Origin: an uncultured beta proteobacterium | GTDB lineage: Bacteria > Pseudomonadota > Gammaproteobacteria > Burkholderiales > Burkholderiaceae | Assembly: GCA_903858445.1 (NCBI GenBank) | Contig: CAIOIX010000160.1 | Coordinates: 1-64,000 of the forward strand | Length of the DNA stretch: 64,000 bases | Direction: 5' to 3' | Part shown: one piece after another, positions 17,276 to 27,127 of the stretch | How positions within the stretch are numbered: position 1 is the first letter of the stretch | Layout: each line of letters begins with the position of its first letter | The notes under the pieces: model-generated | What the model saw: the letters and a program-made list of their open reading frames with translations, nothing else | Database searches by the model: none | Told to the model about the DNA's origin: nothing | Made by a program: the position numbers and the translations under genes

Positions 17276-18031
17276 ATGACTACTGCAACTTTAAGCCCTC
17301 CTCTTACTCCTACTAAGGAATTAGTCCAATCTCTCCGTAGCAATGGGTATGTAGTAGTTTCTGCTGAAACAGTGGCGGAGATTGCAAAGGTGGCTTTACC
17401 TGATCTTTTGGATTTGAACGTCTTTTGGAATGACTTGCCGCGTGATCCCTACCTAAGAGATGGGGGGCGCTATCGTTTTCGGCGTCATGCCAGTTATGAG
17501 ATTAAAGGTGACTCTCTTTCAGGGGTACCTCATCGTGCGCATTGGCAATCGGTAGATTACAACGCATTGCATGGCGGAATCGAGCGTTGGTTTGAACCTA
17601 TTCAGGCGCAGCTGACAAGTAGTCCTGCTTGGAAAAAATTGTTGCTTGGCATGACCCATATTTTAAATAGTCTCAAGCCAGTCAATACTTGGTTTGTCGA
17701 AGCGCATGAATTTAGGATTGATACAACCGATGGTATTGGACGTCCAACGCCAGAAGGCGCCCATCGTGATGGCGTTGATTTTGTTGCAGTCTTCTTGCTG
17801 AGTCGTGAAGGTATTAAAGGCGGCGAAACACGTATCTTTGAGGCTGGGGGTTCTGCTGGTTTACGTTTCACCTTAACGCAGCCATGGTCCTTACTCTTGA
17901 TGAATGATGAGCGAATGATTCATGAATCTACACCCATTCAGCCAATGGGGGCGCATGGCCATCGGGATACCTTGGTGCTGACTTTCCGCGCCAGCGGATT
18001 TCAGGATTCCCCAAAGAGTTCGCAGCAGTAA
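17276..18031 (+). CDS. 2OG-Fe(II) dioxygenase-family protein
   Basis: A 251-residue protein. The iron-binding facial triad is visible as HRD in EGAHRDGVDFVAVFLL with a distal His in NDERMIHESTPI; an arginine in TLVLTFRASG may bind 2-oxoglutarate. RDPYLRDGGRYRFRRHA near residues 58-74 is typical of the 2OG-Fe_Oxy_2 family that includes amino-acid hydroxylases such as isoleucine 4-hydroxylase. The actual substrate is unknown. It sits between a Bug gene and an AtuA-type pair, hinting at catabolism of an imported compound. Confidence 0.8.
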   Translation: MTTATLSPPLTPTKELVQSLRSNGYVVVSAETVAEIAKVALPDLLDLNVFWNDLPRDPYLRDGGRYRFRRHASYEIKGDSLSGVPHRAHWQSVDYNALHGGIERWFEPIQAQLTSSPAWKKLLLGMTHILNSLKPVNTWFVEAHEFRIDTTDGIGRPTPEGAHRDGVDFVAVFLLSREGIKGGETRIFEAGGSAGLRFTLTQPWSLLLMNDERMIHESTPIQPMGAHGHRDTLVLTFRASGFQDSPKSSQQ

Positions 18032-18039
18032 ATCCTCCT

Positions 18040-19395
18040 TTGACGAGCAATCTCTACCGGGTTGGTTGTGCTGCTGGATTTTCTGGCGACCGTCTCGGTG
18101 TTGCTAGGCCTATCGTAGATGAATTCATTCGTTTGGGTCAGCCAGCTTGTTTGATCTTTGAAAGTTTGGCTGAAAGAACTTTGGCGCTTGCCCAATTGGA
18201 TCGCCGGCAAAATGCCGCAGCTGGTTTTGAGCCCCTCTTGGCAGAAATGCTGGAGCCCATTCTTTCTGATTGCGTACTTAATCGCATTCCTATTGTCGGT
18301 AATTTTGGCGCTGCAAACCCTGAAGGCGCCGCACGTTTGATAGCCGATATGGTTAAAGCTCAAGGCCTTCCTCCGATCAAGATTGCGATTGTGACAGGTG
18401 ATGAGATATCAGCTTCTGTCTTTATGAGTTACCTGAGCGCACAAGATAAGGCGGCCCTCGCTCAAAGCAGTCTTGTCAGCGCTAACGTGTATTTAGGTGC
18501 TCATGAAATTGCTGAGGCGTTGAATGCAGGGGCTCAGGTGGTTGTGACTGGGCGTGTTGCTGATCCTGCGTTGACAGTTGGCCCTTTGATGGCTCACTTC
18601 AAGAAAAATTGGGATGATTGGAATTTTTTAGGCCAAGCTACTATGGCTGGCCACCTACTTGAATGCGGTGCTCAGGTTACAGGCGGTTATTTTGCCGACC
18701 CCGGAATGAAGAATGTTCCAAATTTATCTAATATTGGGTTTCCGATTATTGAATTCGATGATTCTGGAAATTGCTGCGTTAGTAAGGCGCCCAATACAGG
18801 TGGACTAGTGAGTCGCATGACCGTAACAGAGCAACTGCTCTATGAGGTGCATGATCCAGCGCGCTATCTCACACCAGATGTTGTTGCCGATATTAGTCAA
18901 GCGCAGCTGGAGATATCTGGAGAGAATCGCATAACGCTTAAAGGGGTCCTGGGTCATCAAAAGCCTGATACTTTGAAGGCAAATATTGGTATTGATGGTG
19001 GTTGGTTGGCTGAGGCAGAAATTTCTTATGCGGGTCATCATGCTGATGAGCGCGCTCAACTGGCAGGACAGATTATTCGGGAACGACTTTCTGCGAAATT
19101 AGACTTACGGATTGATTACATCGGATCTGCGAGCATATTTTCTGGTGCCGATGGAAGCGGGCCATCTTTTAGAGCGCAGGGTGGGTTTGAGGATATACGG
19201 ATGCGGGTAGCTGCAGCACACCAAGATAAGGCGCTTGCAATTCAGGTTTGTCGGGAGGTAACAGCCCTTTATACCTGCGGTCCAGCTGGAGGTGGCGGTG
19301 TTCGAACTAGTTTACGACCTCGGTTAAATACCTTGGTGGCTTATATCCCCCGCGACCTGATTAAATCTTCTTACGAATTCTTTTCGGCCGACTGA
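18040..19395 (+). CDS. AtuA-family (DUF1446) protein, main domain
   Basis: A 451-residue protein starting at TTG 18040; the first residues (LYRVGCAAGFSGDRLGVA) match the expected start of the family, and no ATG is better placed. Conserved blocks include VVVTGRVADPALTVGPL, LLECGAQVTGGYFADPG and GVFGHQ-like KGVLGHQKPDTLKANIG. AtuA is linked to acyclic terpene (citronellol/geraniol) utilisation in Pseudomonas, but many homologues occur outside that pathway and its biochemistry is unclear. The family often carries a C-terminal domain, here encoded by the next gene. Confidence 0.85.
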   Translation: MTSNLYRVGCAAGFSGDRLGVARPIVDEFIRLGQPACLIFESLAERTLALAQLDRRQNAAAGFEPLLAEMLEPILSDCVLNRIPIVGNFGAANPEGAARLIADMVKAQGLPPIKIAIVTGDEISASVFMSYLSAQDKAALAQSSLVSANVYLGAHEIAEALNAGAQVVVTGRVADPALTVGPLMAHFKKNWDDWNFLGQATMAGHLLECGAQVTGGYFADPGMKNVPNLSNIGFPIIEFDDSGNCCVSKAPNTGGLVSRMTVTEQLLYEVHDPARYLTPDVVADISQAQLEISGENRITLKGVLGHQKPDTLKANIGIDGGWLAEAEISYAGHHADERAQLAGQIIRERLSAKLDLRIDYIGSASIFSGADGSGPSFRAQGGFEDIRMRVAAAHQDKALAIQVCREVTALYTCGPAGGGGVRTSLRPRLNTLVAYIPRDLIKSSYEFFSAD

Positions 19396-19727
19396 TGAGC
19401 CTATCCAAGAAAACCATTCCTCTGTACCAACTCGCTCACGCTAGAACAGGTGATAAGGGTAATCGTTCCAACATTAGTGTGATTGCTTATCGACCTGAAG
19501 ATTTTTCTGTTCTATTGAGAGAAGTTACCGTTGAGAAGGTGCGAGAGCATTTTGTATTTCGTAACCCTACCGCTATACAACGTTATGAATTACCTCAGCT
19601 ATATGCACTTAATTTTGTGATGGATGATGTCTTAGATGGCGGGGTAAATCTATCCCTGAATTTGGATGCTCATGGCAAGAGTCTTTCTTATTGGCTCTTG
19701 GCCATGGAAATTGATCCTAATAGTTAA
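19395..19727 (+). CDS. AtuA-related small protein (C-terminal domain as a separate gene)
   Basis: A 110-residue protein with LYQLAHARTGDKGNRSNISVIAY, a motif found at the C-terminus of long AtuA proteins. The ATG overlaps the stop of the preceding gene by one base (TGATG), so the two halves are translationally coupled and probably form one functional unit. The function of the domain is not known to me. Confidence 0.8.
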   Translation: MSLSKKTIPLYQLAHARTGDKGNRSNISVIAYRPEDFSVLLREVTVEKVREHFVFRNPTAIQRYELPQLYALNFVMDDVLDGGVNLSLNLDAHGKSLSYWLLAMEIDPNS

Positions 19728-19747
19728 CAGATTTTCTGGCTCAAAAC

Positions 19748-20731
19748 TTACTCTGGTTCCATGCCTGCATCTTTGATCGCTTTAGCCCACTTTACTGTTT
19801 CCAGCTTAATTTTCTTGTCCAGCATTTCGGGGCTGCCAGGCTGGGTTTCAAATCCCATGGATGCAAAGCGATCTATTAGATCTTTTGATTTAGCTGCTTC
19901 ATTGATGGCTTTGTTTAGTTTTGTTACTGCATCCTTGGGCATACCTGCAGGTCCAAAGGCTGCAAAAAAGGCAATCAGCTCATAGTTTTTAATCCCTAGA
20001 GACTCATTAACCGTTGGTAGTTCCGGAATGGCAGGCGAGCGCTTGAGTGAAGTTACTGCTAAACCTCGAACCTTACCTGCTTGAACTTGCGGGAGCATTA
20101 CAGCGAAATCTGCAGTAAACAGATTAACCTGACCGCCAATCAAATCGGTCATTGCATTGGGACCACTCTTATAAGAGATGCCAGTCATTTTGATGCCGGT
20201 AATGCTAGCCAGAATTTCTGAGGAAACGCGCTGTGAAGTGCTGGCATAGGCAAAAGTCATTTTTCCTGGATCTGTTTTTGCTAGGGTAATAAAGCCACCA
20301 AGTGTCTTAGCGGGCACATCATTATTCACAGCTACGATGAGGGGTACAGAACCAAAATAGCCAATAGGCGTAAACGCTGTATCTTGGTTATAGGGTAAGT
20401 TTTTGACGAGGCTTTTCAGTGCGGCGTTTGTACTGTTAGTGCCAAAGAGTAGGGTATAGCCATCTGCAGGTGCTTTAGCGACAGCATCTGCGCCAATCAT
20501 GCCGTTTGCACCAGGTCTGTTTTCCACTACAACTGGCTGTCCGAGAGTTTCTGCAATTTTTGCAGCAAAGGCTCGCCCGATTTGATCGGTTGCGCTACCT
20601 GGGGCAAAAGGAACAATCGCTTTAATGGGTTTATTGGGGTAGCCATCTGCTAATGCGATAGTGCTGCACAGCATCACTAGGACTGTGGTGCAGAGCTGGA
20701 TGAAACGGTAAGGTGCGGTTTGCTGATTCAT
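19748..20731 (-). CDS. Bug-family substrate-binding protein
   Basis: A 327-residue protein with a signal peptide ending IALADG and the Bug signature YPNKPIKAIVPFAPGSATDQIGRAFA. VENRPGANGMIGADAVAKAPADGYTLLFG and DLIGGQVNLFTAD are also present. It is encoded on the opposite strand to the AtuA pair, 20 bp away, and diverges from the MFS gene. Ligand unknown; no TctA/TctB partner nearby. Confidence 0.9.
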   Translation of the reverse strand: MNQQTAPYRFIQLCTTVLVMLCSTIALADGYPNKPIKAIVPFAPGSATDQIGRAFAAKIAETLGQPVVVENRPGANGMIGADAVAKAPADGYTLLFGTNSTNAALKSLVKNLPYNQDTAFTPIGYFGSVPLIVAVNNDVPAKTLGGFITLAKTDPGKMTFAYASTSQRVSSEILASITGIKMTGISYKSGPNAMTDLIGGQVNLFTADFAVMLPQVQAGKVRGLAVTSLKRSPAIPELPTVNESLGIKNYELIAFFAAFGPAGMPKDAVTKLNKAINEAAKSKDLIDRFASMGFETQPGSPEMLDKKIKLETVKWAKAIKDAGMEPE

Positions 20732-20815
20732 AAGGTCTCCAACGTGTTTTGCTTAGTGTAGTGGGTCTTCACTTAGTTTGGGGCAGTAGAATGAGCTGAC
20801 TTTTAGTGAATCTCT

Positions 20816-22051
20816 ATGCGCTTTCGATCTGCTGGTCTTACTCCCTTGATGCTCATGGCGCAAACTTGTGCGCTTTTGGGCTTCGCCTGTTATGCGGTGG
20901 TATTAACCCCACTACAAGATGAGTGGCAACTCAGTAATTTGCAATCAGGCCTGATTGCCAGCGCCTTTTTCTTTGGTTATATGTTGGCTGTACCTTTGGC
21001 AACCGCTTTGACAGATCGAGTTGATGCTAGAAAAGTTTATCTCGCAGGGGGGGTCTCGGCTACTTGTGGATTGTTGGGGATGGGTTTATTTGCCCATAAT
21101 TTCATTAGCGCATTGTTTTTTATGGCAATCAGTGGTGCTGGTTTAGCGGGTACCTATATGCCAGGTCTGAAAATTTTATCCGATCGCATTCAGTCTGGAG
21201 AGCTCACGCGTCACATTGCTTTTTATACCGCTTTCTTTGGTATTGGCACTGGCTTCTCTTATTTATGTTCTGGGTGGATATTGCATGCTTTTGGTTGGCG
21301 TTATGTTTTTTCTATTATTGCCATCGGACCATTTGCTGCATTTTTAATCGTTCTCTTATTGATACCACCTCTGCAGCATGAGAAGTGGAGCGGTCCATTA
21401 CGAATTCGTTTACGAGATATTTTTCCAGTAGATAAATGGCGCATAGTGCTTCAAGATAAAAAGGCCTCAGGATTTATTTTTGGTTACACAGCCCATTCTT
21501 TAGAGCTATTCGCTTCTAGAAGCTGGATTGTTGCTTTCTTTGGCTTATGTGCAGCGGTTTCTGGAGAATCTTTCTTTCTCAGCGCCACCACTTTGGCGGG
21601 TGTGATTAATTTTTTCGGCGTACCTTCTTCGATTTTAGGTAATGAAATTGCTCTACGTGTGGGGCGTCAAAAATGGGTCTGTCTTGTCATGCTCATGAGT
21701 GCAGTTATGGGTATCGCTTTAGCTTGCTCAACCGGTCATTCATGGTGGTTGATCGTTGCTCTGGCAATTGGACATGCCATTTTTATTATGGCGGACTCAT
21801 CCACGCTGACCGCGGGATTAGTCATTAGTGCCCAGGAGAATATTAAAGGCGCAGCAATGGGATTGCATTCCTTGATGGGTTTTGGAGGTGGCTTACTAGG
21901 CCCAGCAATCTTTGGTTTTGTGTTGGATCTATCGGGCTCTAGAGCTTCTCAGGTCTCTTGGATTTGGGCTTATGCGGCCATTGTGATCTGGGGTGTGTTG
22001 TTTGTGATGTATGAACGACATAGTGGTTGGGTTGAGCAAAGGTCAAGATGA
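20816..22051 (+). CDS. MFS transporter
   Basis: A 411-residue protein with about twelve hydrophobic helices. The loop between helices 2 and 3 (PLATALTDRVDARKVYLAG) corresponds to MFS motif A. The N-half is typical of the major facilitator superfamily; the substrate is not readable. The end overlaps the ccoI start by 4 bp, so the oxidase copper ATPase is probably translated from the same message. Whether the transporter has a role in oxidase assembly (a CcoA-like copper MFS) is an attractive but untested idea. Confidence 0.85.
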   Translation: MRFRSAGLTPLMLMAQTCALLGFACYAVVLTPLQDEWQLSNLQSGLIASAFFFGYMLAVPLATALTDRVDARKVYLAGGVSATCGLLGMGLFAHNFISALFFMAISGAGLAGTYMPGLKILSDRIQSGELTRHIAFYTAFFGIGTGFSYLCSGWILHAFGWRYVFSIIAIGPFAAFLIVLLLIPPLQHEKWSGPLRIRLRDIFPVDKWRIVLQDKKASGFIFGYTAHSLELFASRSWIVAFFGLCAAVSGESFFLSATTLAGVINFFGVPSSILGNEIALRVGRQKWVCLVMLMSAVMGIALACSTGHSWWLIVALAIGHAIFIMADSSTLTAGLVISAQENIKGAAMGLHSLMGFGGGLLGPAIFGFVLDLSGSRASQVSWIWAYAAIVIWGVLFVMYERHSGWVEQRSR

Positions 22052-24483
22052 TGAAGACTTTAAATAGTATTTGCTACCACTGCGGCTCTCCGCTGTCTCC
22101 TCAAGATGCTTACTCGGCAGATTTGAATGGCGTTGCAAGACTATTTTGTTGCGTTGGTTGTATGGCAATAGCCCAAACTATTCATGGTGAAGGCTTGGAA
22201 GTTTTTTACACAAGGCGTGCGCAGTCGAGTGACAAGCCATCTGCCTATCTTGCTTCCGATGAAATTCCTGCCAAGCTTTTGCCTTACGATGATCCTGCAT
22301 TATTAGGGCGTTTTACGCGCGTGATGGATGAGGAAGGGAATCTGGAAACAACACTGCGCCTTGAAAAAATTCGGTGTGCTGCTTGTGTTTGGTTATGTGA
22401 GCAACATTTGCGACGCACTGCTGGTGTGAAAGATGTGCAGATTAATTACGTCACGCAAAAGGTTAAGATTACTTTTTCTTCGCAGCAAACCAGCCTGGCT
22501 CGCTTACTATTTGAGATAGAGCGAATTGGTTACGATGCTTGGCCATTCGAACCATCGCTTTCCGTTGAGCGATCTAAAAAAGAGAAACGTCAGTTGCTCA
22601 CACGACTTGGCGTTGCTATATTAGGAATGATGCAGGTCATGATGTATGCCTGGCCATCGTATGTCGGTGCCAATGACATTACTGCTGAATATGACTTGCT
22701 ATTGGGTTGGACTAGCTGGATCTTGACTGTGCCAGTGATGGTGTATTCAGCAGGGCCCATTTTTCAGGCGGCATGGCGCAGTGTTCAATCGTTTAGGCAA
22801 ACCCACATGTTGGGCATGGACGTGCCGATTGCACTCGCCTTAGCTCTGGCCTTTGTTGCGGGAACGATTAATTTAGTCACCGGATCTGGTCAAAGTTATT
22901 TTGATTCGATCACCATGTTTGTGGCTTTCATTTTGGCAGCTCGCTATGTTGAGTTACTTGCTAGGCAAGATGCGCAAGGTGGCGCTGAGGCCTTAGCCAA
23001 GCAGCTTCCTGCAACTTGTGAACGCGTGTTGGATTACCCCCAATCTCAGCAGATTGAATTGGTTCCCGTTGTCAATTGCATGCCAGGGGAGGTCTTAAGA
23101 GTCTCTCCAGGAGAGGTGGTACCCGCAGATGGGATTTTGATTGCTTGCGAAAGCTCAGTAGATGAATCCTTATTAACCGGTGAATCTAAGCCCATCGATA
23201 AAAAGATTGGTGATCGTGTCTATGCGGGCACTCACAATATTGTGAATCCTCTGGTGATGAGAGTAGAGGCGGTGGGGCAGTCCACTAGAATTGCTGGGAT
23301 TGCTTCTTTGCTAGATCAAGCGCTATTGGCCAAACCATTGATGGTCAGTCTTGCGGAAAAGTGGGCCGGATATTTTGTCGGCTTCTTGTTACTCAGCGCC
23401 TTTTTGTCTTCTGCAATTTGGCTGTATATCGATCCTAGCAAAGCCTGGACTGTCTTGGTAGCCGTCTTAGTGGCGAGTTGTCCTTGTGCCTTATCGCTCG
23501 CTGTGCCAACGGCAATGGCTGCAGCGCAGGGTGCCGTTACCAGACTCGGTCTCTTGATTGTGCGCGGGCATGTGATGGAGGGTTTAGTTAAAGCAAATGA
23601 CCTAGTGTTGGATAAGACGGGCACTGTAACGATGGGTCAACCAGAGTTAAAAGAGATTGTGAACCTTCGTCCTGGATATCGTCGTGAAGATGCTTTGGCT
23701 TTAGCGGCCGCTCTTGAAGCGGGTCAGCGACATCCTTTGGCGCTATCTTTACAGCGTGCTGCTGAACTTGAAAATCTACCACTACCGTTTTTGTCTGAAC
23801 CCGTTAGTAATTTACTGGGGAAAGGTCTGAGTTCTGGCATCTATTGCCTAGGTAGCTCCAGTTGGATTGGTGTGAATCAGGATGTTCAGACTGGACAATA
23901 TGGTCAAGTGCACTTGGCTGACCAGCAAGGACTCATTGCCAGCTTTATTTTTTTAGACACTCCAAGGGCTGGTCTACAGGATCTCTTAGCCACAGCAAGA
24001 GCTAGAAATATTACCGTGCACTTGGTATCGGGTGATGATCGAGCAACAGTAGCTTGGTGGGCAGGGCAATTCGGTATCGAACGTTATCAAGGTGGATGTA
24101 CACCTGAGGATAAATATGACTATATCGAGCGCCTGCAAGGCGCTGGGCGATTTGTATGGGCGATTGGTGATGGTGTGAATGACGCACCTTTGTTGGCGCG
24201 TGCGGATATCTCGATTGCCGTTGGTGCTGGAGCGCCTTTAGCTTCTGCTGGTGCTGATGCTATTTTGACGGCGAGTTCGCTAGCCCCTTTGGCAAAGATA
24301 TTAGTGCTAGCGGATAAAACCCAAATGGTGATTAAAGAGAATCTCCTGTGGGCTTTGATCTATAACTTGGCAGCCATTCCAGCGGCAATGATGGGTTTAG
24401 TCAATCCTTGGGTTGCGGGCATTGGAATGTCTTTATCGTCTTTGGCGGTAACTTTGAATGCTTGGCGCTTGCGAAAGGCTTAG
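22048..24483 (+). CDS. ccoI: Copper-translocating P-type ATPase CcoI (FixI)
   Basis: An 811-residue P1B ATPase. The N-terminus has a zinc-finger-like module (CYHCG ... FCCVGC), then a heavy-metal-associated domain with CAAC. The transmembrane CPC motif is ASCPCALSLAVPTAM, the phosphorylation site is DKTGTVTMG and the hinge is GDGVNDAPLLARADISIAVG. CcoI exports copper for the CuB centre of cbb3 oxidase. It is followed 9 bp later by ccoS and then ccoNOQP, the standard assembly context. Confidence 0.95.
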   Translation: MMKTLNSICYHCGSPLSPQDAYSADLNGVARLFCCVGCMAIAQTIHGEGLEVFYTRRAQSSDKPSAYLASDEIPAKLLPYDDPALLGRFTRVMDEEGNLETTLRLEKIRCAACVWLCEQHLRRTAGVKDVQINYVTQKVKITFSSQQTSLARLLFEIERIGYDAWPFEPSLSVERSKKEKRQLLTRLGVAILGMMQVMMYAWPSYVGANDITAEYDLLLGWTSWILTVPVMVYSAGPIFQAAWRSVQSFRQTHMLGMDVPIALALALAFVAGTINLVTGSGQSYFDSITMFVAFILAARYVELLARQDAQGGAEALAKQLPATCERVLDYPQSQQIELVPVVNCMPGEVLRVSPGEVVPADGILIACESSVDESLLTGESKPIDKKIGDRVYAGTHNIVNPLVMRVEAVGQSTRIAGIASLLDQALLAKPLMVSLAEKWAGYFVGFLLLSAFLSSAIWLYIDPSKAWTVLVAVLVASCPCALSLAVPTAMAAAQGAVTRLGLLIVRGHVMEGLVKANDLVLDKTGTVTMGQPELKEIVNLRPGYRREDALALAAALEAGQRHPLALSLQRAAELENLPLPFLSEPVSNLLGKGLSSGIYCLGSSSWIGVNQDVQTGQYGQVHLADQQGLIASFIFLDTPRAGLQDLLATARARNITVHLVSGDDRATVAWWAGQFGIERYQGGCTPEDKYDYIERLQGAGRFVWAIGDGVNDAPLLARADISIAVGAGAPLASAGADAILTASSLAPLAKILVLADKTQMVIKENLLWALIYNLAAIPAAMMGLVNPWVAGIGMSLSSLAVTLNAWRLRKA

Positions 24484-24492
24484 ACTTCTGGG

Positions 24493-24675
24493 ATGGAAAG
24501 CTTATTTTTACTTATCCCCCTTTCTTTAGCTTTGGTTGGTTTACTGGCTTGGATCTTGCATTGGTCAGTCAAAAATGGCCAATTTGATGATTTGGAAGGC
24601 CCTGGTCAGGCTATCTTGATGGATGATGATGTCCCTAAGGCGCAAGGTAGCGCAGATCCCACTCACCAGCAGTAA
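24493..24675 (+). CDS. ccoS: cbb3 oxidase maturation protein CcoS
   Basis: A 60-residue single-span protein: MESLFLLIPLSLALVGLLAWILHWSVKNGQFDDLEGPGQAILMDDD. The NGQFDDLEGP motif after one membrane helix is the CcoS hallmark. CcoS is needed for insertion of cofactors into cbb3 oxidase. It sits between ccoI and the FNR box of ccoN. Confidence 0.95.
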   Translation: MESLFLLIPLSLALVGLLAWILHWSVKNGQFDDLEGPGQAILMDDDVPKAQGSADPTHQQ

Positions 24676-24727
24676 ATTCTAAGGTTTTGGATTTGGGGGC
24701 TGTTATGACTAATCACCCGCACCCTTT

Positions 24728-24741
24728 TTGATGTAGATCAA
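24728..24741 (+). promoter_or_regulatory. FNR/Anr box upstream of ccoN
   Basis: TTGATGTAGATCAA matches TTGAT-N4-ATCAA perfectly. Its centre (24734.5) is 41.5 b upstream of a start predicted near 24776, and GATAAT at 24764-24769 (5 of 6 matches) is exactly where the -10 element should be. This is the classical class II FNR-activated arrangement. Confidence 0.88.
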
Positions 24742-24763
24742 AACTCCTTCAAAGGCTTAATTC

Positions 24764-24769
24764 GATAAT
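24764..24769 (+). promoter_or_regulatory. -10 element of the FNR-dependent ccoN promoter
   Basis: GATAAT differs from TATAAT only at the first base and lies 22 b after the FNR box. No good -35 is present, as expected when FNR replaces it. A ribosome binding site AAAAGGAGAAACC precedes the ccoN ATG at 24823. Confidence 0.6.
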
Positions 24770-24822
24770 CAATTCAGTCTATTTGAATTACGTCGCTGTT
24801 AGGTCACAAAAAAGGAGAAACC

Positions 24823-26262
24823 ATGGGACTTACCGTGGGTGGTAATCAAGATACCTTCAATTACAAGGTTGTCAGCCAATTCGCCATTGTTACGGTACTT
24901 TGGGGCATTGTGGGTATGCTGGTGGGAGTTATCCTCGCAGCTCAGCTCATCTGGCCTGAAATCACTTTTAACATTCCATGGCTAAGCTATGGTCGTTTGC
25001 GTCCATTGCATACCAATGCGGTCATTTTCGCTTTTGGTGGCTCTGCACTGTTTGCAACGTCGTACTACATTGTGCAACGTACCTGCCAAGCTCGACTTTT
25101 CTGTGACAAATTAGCAGCATTTACCTTTTGGGGTTGGCAGGCAGTCATTGTCTTAGCTGCGGTTACTCTGCCATTAGGTTTATCTACTTCTAAAGAGTAT
25201 GCAGAATTGGAGTGGCCAATTGATCTTCTGATCACGGTAGTTTGGGTTGCGTATGCAGTGGTGTTCTTCGGCACCATCATGAAGCGCAAAACGAAGCATA
25301 TTTATGTTTCGAACTGGTTTTTCGGTGCTTATATTCTGACAATTGCGATTCTCCATATTTTTAATAATCTGGAGATGCCTGCGAGCATGTGGAAATCGTA
25401 TTCTGCATATGCTGGTGTTCAGGATGCCATGGTGCAGTGGTGGTATGGTCACAATGCAGTAGGCTTCTTCTTGACTACAAGCTTCTTGGGCATGATGTAC
25501 TACTTCATTCCAAAGCAAGCTGAACGTCCAATCTATTCATATCGCCTGTCCATTGTTCACTTTTGGGCATTGAACTTCACCTATATGTGGGCTGGTCCTC
25601 ACCATCTGCAACACACCTCTTTGCCAGATTGGACTCAATCCTTGGGCACTGTATTTTCATTAATTCTCTTGGCCCCTTCGTGGGGTGGCATGATCAACGG
25701 CATCATGACTTTATCTGGTGCTTGGCATAAATTACGCCGTGATCCGATCTTAAAATTCTTGGTGGTGGCCTTGTCTTTCTATGGCATGTCAACCTTCGAA
25801 GGTTCGATGATGTCGATCAAGACTGTCAATAGTTTGTCTCATTACACTGACTGGACTATTGGTCACGTGCACTCAGGTGCTTTGGGTTGGGTTGCCATGA
25901 TTACCATCGGCTCTCTGTATTACCTAATTCCACGCTTGGTTGGTCAAAAGGAAATGTTCAGCGTTAAGTGGATCGAGCTCCATTTCTGGATTGCAACAAT
26001 TGGAGTGGTTTTGTATATTGCCGCCATGTGGATCGCTGGTGTGATGCAAGGTTTGATGTGGAGGGCTTTTGAGGCGGACGGTACATTGACTTATAGCTTT
26101 GTAGAGTCTGTAAAGGCAACTTATCCCTTCTATGTCATTCGTCTAATGGGTGGACTCTGCTATCTCAGCGGCATGTTCTTAATGGCTTACAACGTCTTCA
26201 AAACCGTGTATGGCAAAACATTTATCAATGCGCCAATTCCATTGGCCATCACTAATCATTAA
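24823..26262 (+). CDS. ccoN: cbb3-type cytochrome c oxidase subunit I (CcoN)
   Basis: A 479-residue, twelve-helix heme-copper oxidase catalytic subunit. Histidine ligands are visible in [10 protein letters not shown] (low-spin heme), [10 protein letters not shown] and [13 protein letters not shown] (CuB), and [14 protein letters not shown] (hemes). It reduces oxygen with high affinity and pumps protons. It is the first gene after the FNR-type promoter, giving expected induction at low oxygen. Confidence 0.97.
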   Translation: MGLTVGGNQDTFNYKVVSQFAIVTVLWGIVGMLVGVILAAQLIWPEITFNIPWLSYGRLRPLHTNAVIFAFGGSALFATSYYIVQRTCQARLFCDKLAAFTFWGWQAVIVLAAVTLPLGLSTSKEYAELEWPIDLLITVVWVAYAVVFFGTIMKRKTKHIYVSNWFFGAYILTIAILHIFNNLEMPASMWKSYSAYAGVQDAMVQWWYGHNAVGFFLTTSFLGMMYYFIPKQAERPIYSYRLSIVHFWALNFTYMWAGPHHLQHTSLPDWTQSLGTVFSLILLAPSWGGMINGIMTLSGAWHKLRRDPILKFLVVALSFYGMSTFEGSMMSIKTVNSLSHYTDWTIGHVHSGALGWVAMITIGSLYYLIPRLVGQKEMFSVKWIELHFWIATIGVVLYIAAMWIAGVMQGLMWRAFEADGTLTYSFVESVKATYPFYVIRLMGGLCYLSGMFLMAYNVFKTVYGKTFINAPIPLAITNH

Positions 26263-26274
26263 GAGGAGAAGAAA

Positions 26275-26925
26275 ATGTCTACTGAAAATAAATTCTTTTC
26301 CCATGGAACGCTAGAAAAGAACGTGGGTTGGTTAATCATCGCGACGATTGTGGTGGTGTCGATTGCCGGCCTAGTTCAGATCGTTCCCTTGTTTTTCCAG
26401 CACTCCACTACTGAGCCAAGCCCTGGTGTCGTACCTTATACGGCATTACGTTTGGCTGGGCGGGATATTTATCAGCGTGAAGGTTGCGTTGGTTGTCATT
26501 CCCAGCAGATCCGCACCCTTCGTTCGGAAGTGGAGCGTTACGGTCCCTACTCTCTGGCCGGTGAGTCTGTCTATGATCATCCATTTCTCTGGGGTAGCAA
26601 ACGGACTGGTCCAGACCTAGCCCGTGTTGGTGGTCGCTATTCAGACGCATGGCATCAGATTCATTTAAATAATCCACGCGATGTGGTGCCTGAGTCAAAT
26701 ATGCCGGCATATCCTTGGCTTGCTAACAACAGTGCTAATGCTGACACCATTCAGTCGCATATGGTTGCGATGCGTCGCTTAGGTGTGCCTTATACCGATG
26801 AGCAGATTGCTATTGCTCCTAAAGAACTTGAGGGCAAAACTGAGCTTGACGCATTAATTGCATATCTTCAGGGCTTGGGCATTTCGCGCCGATACATCAC
26901 GGTTGATGAGGTTGTTGCGAAGTAA
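26275..26925 (+). CDS. ccoO: cbb3-type cytochrome c oxidase subunit II (CcoO)
   Basis: A 216-residue membrane-anchored monoheme cytochrome c. One N-terminal helix (about 19-41) is followed by the heme site [20 protein letters not shown], a CcoO signature, and a methionine ligand region [18 protein letters not shown] upstream is a strong ribosome binding site. It passes electrons from CcoP toward CcoN. Confidence 0.97.
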   Translation: MSTENKFFSHGTLEKNVGWLIIATIVVVSIAGLVQIVPLFFQHSTTEPSPGVVPYTALRLAGRDIYQREGCVGCHSQQIRTLRSEVERYGPYSLAGESVYDHPFLWGSKRTGPDLARVGGRYSDAWHQIHLNNPRDVVPESNMPAYPWLANNSANADTIQSHMVAMRRLGVPYTDEQIAIAPKELEGKTELDALIAYLQGLGISRRYITVDEVVAK

Positions 26926-26959
26926 TTGCTAATATTTTTAATTTAAATCTATAAATAAA

Positions 26960-27127
26960 ATGGAACAGATCACACCTTACCTCTCGGCATTTTCAACACT
27001 AATTGGAATCATTTTTTTTGTGGGAATAGTTTGGTGGGCCTGGTCTCCGAAGAGGCGATTAGAAAATGAAGCCTCAGCGGAGCTTCCATTTGATATTCCG
27101 GATGAATTTAGTAAGGACAAATCATGA
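26960..27127 (+). CDS. ccoQ: cbb3-type oxidase small subunit CcoQ
   Basis: A 55-residue gene too short for the ORF track: MEQITPYLSAFSTLIG, one membrane helix (GIIFFVGIVWWAWSP), then KRRLENEASAELPFD. The WAWSPKRR...F segment and its place between ccoO and ccoP identify CcoQ/FixQ, which stabilises the oxidase. The TGA overlaps the ccoP ATG by 4 bp. Confidence 0.93.
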   Translation: MEQITPYLSAFSTLIGIIFFVGIVWWAWSPKRRLENEASAELPFDIPDEFSKDKS

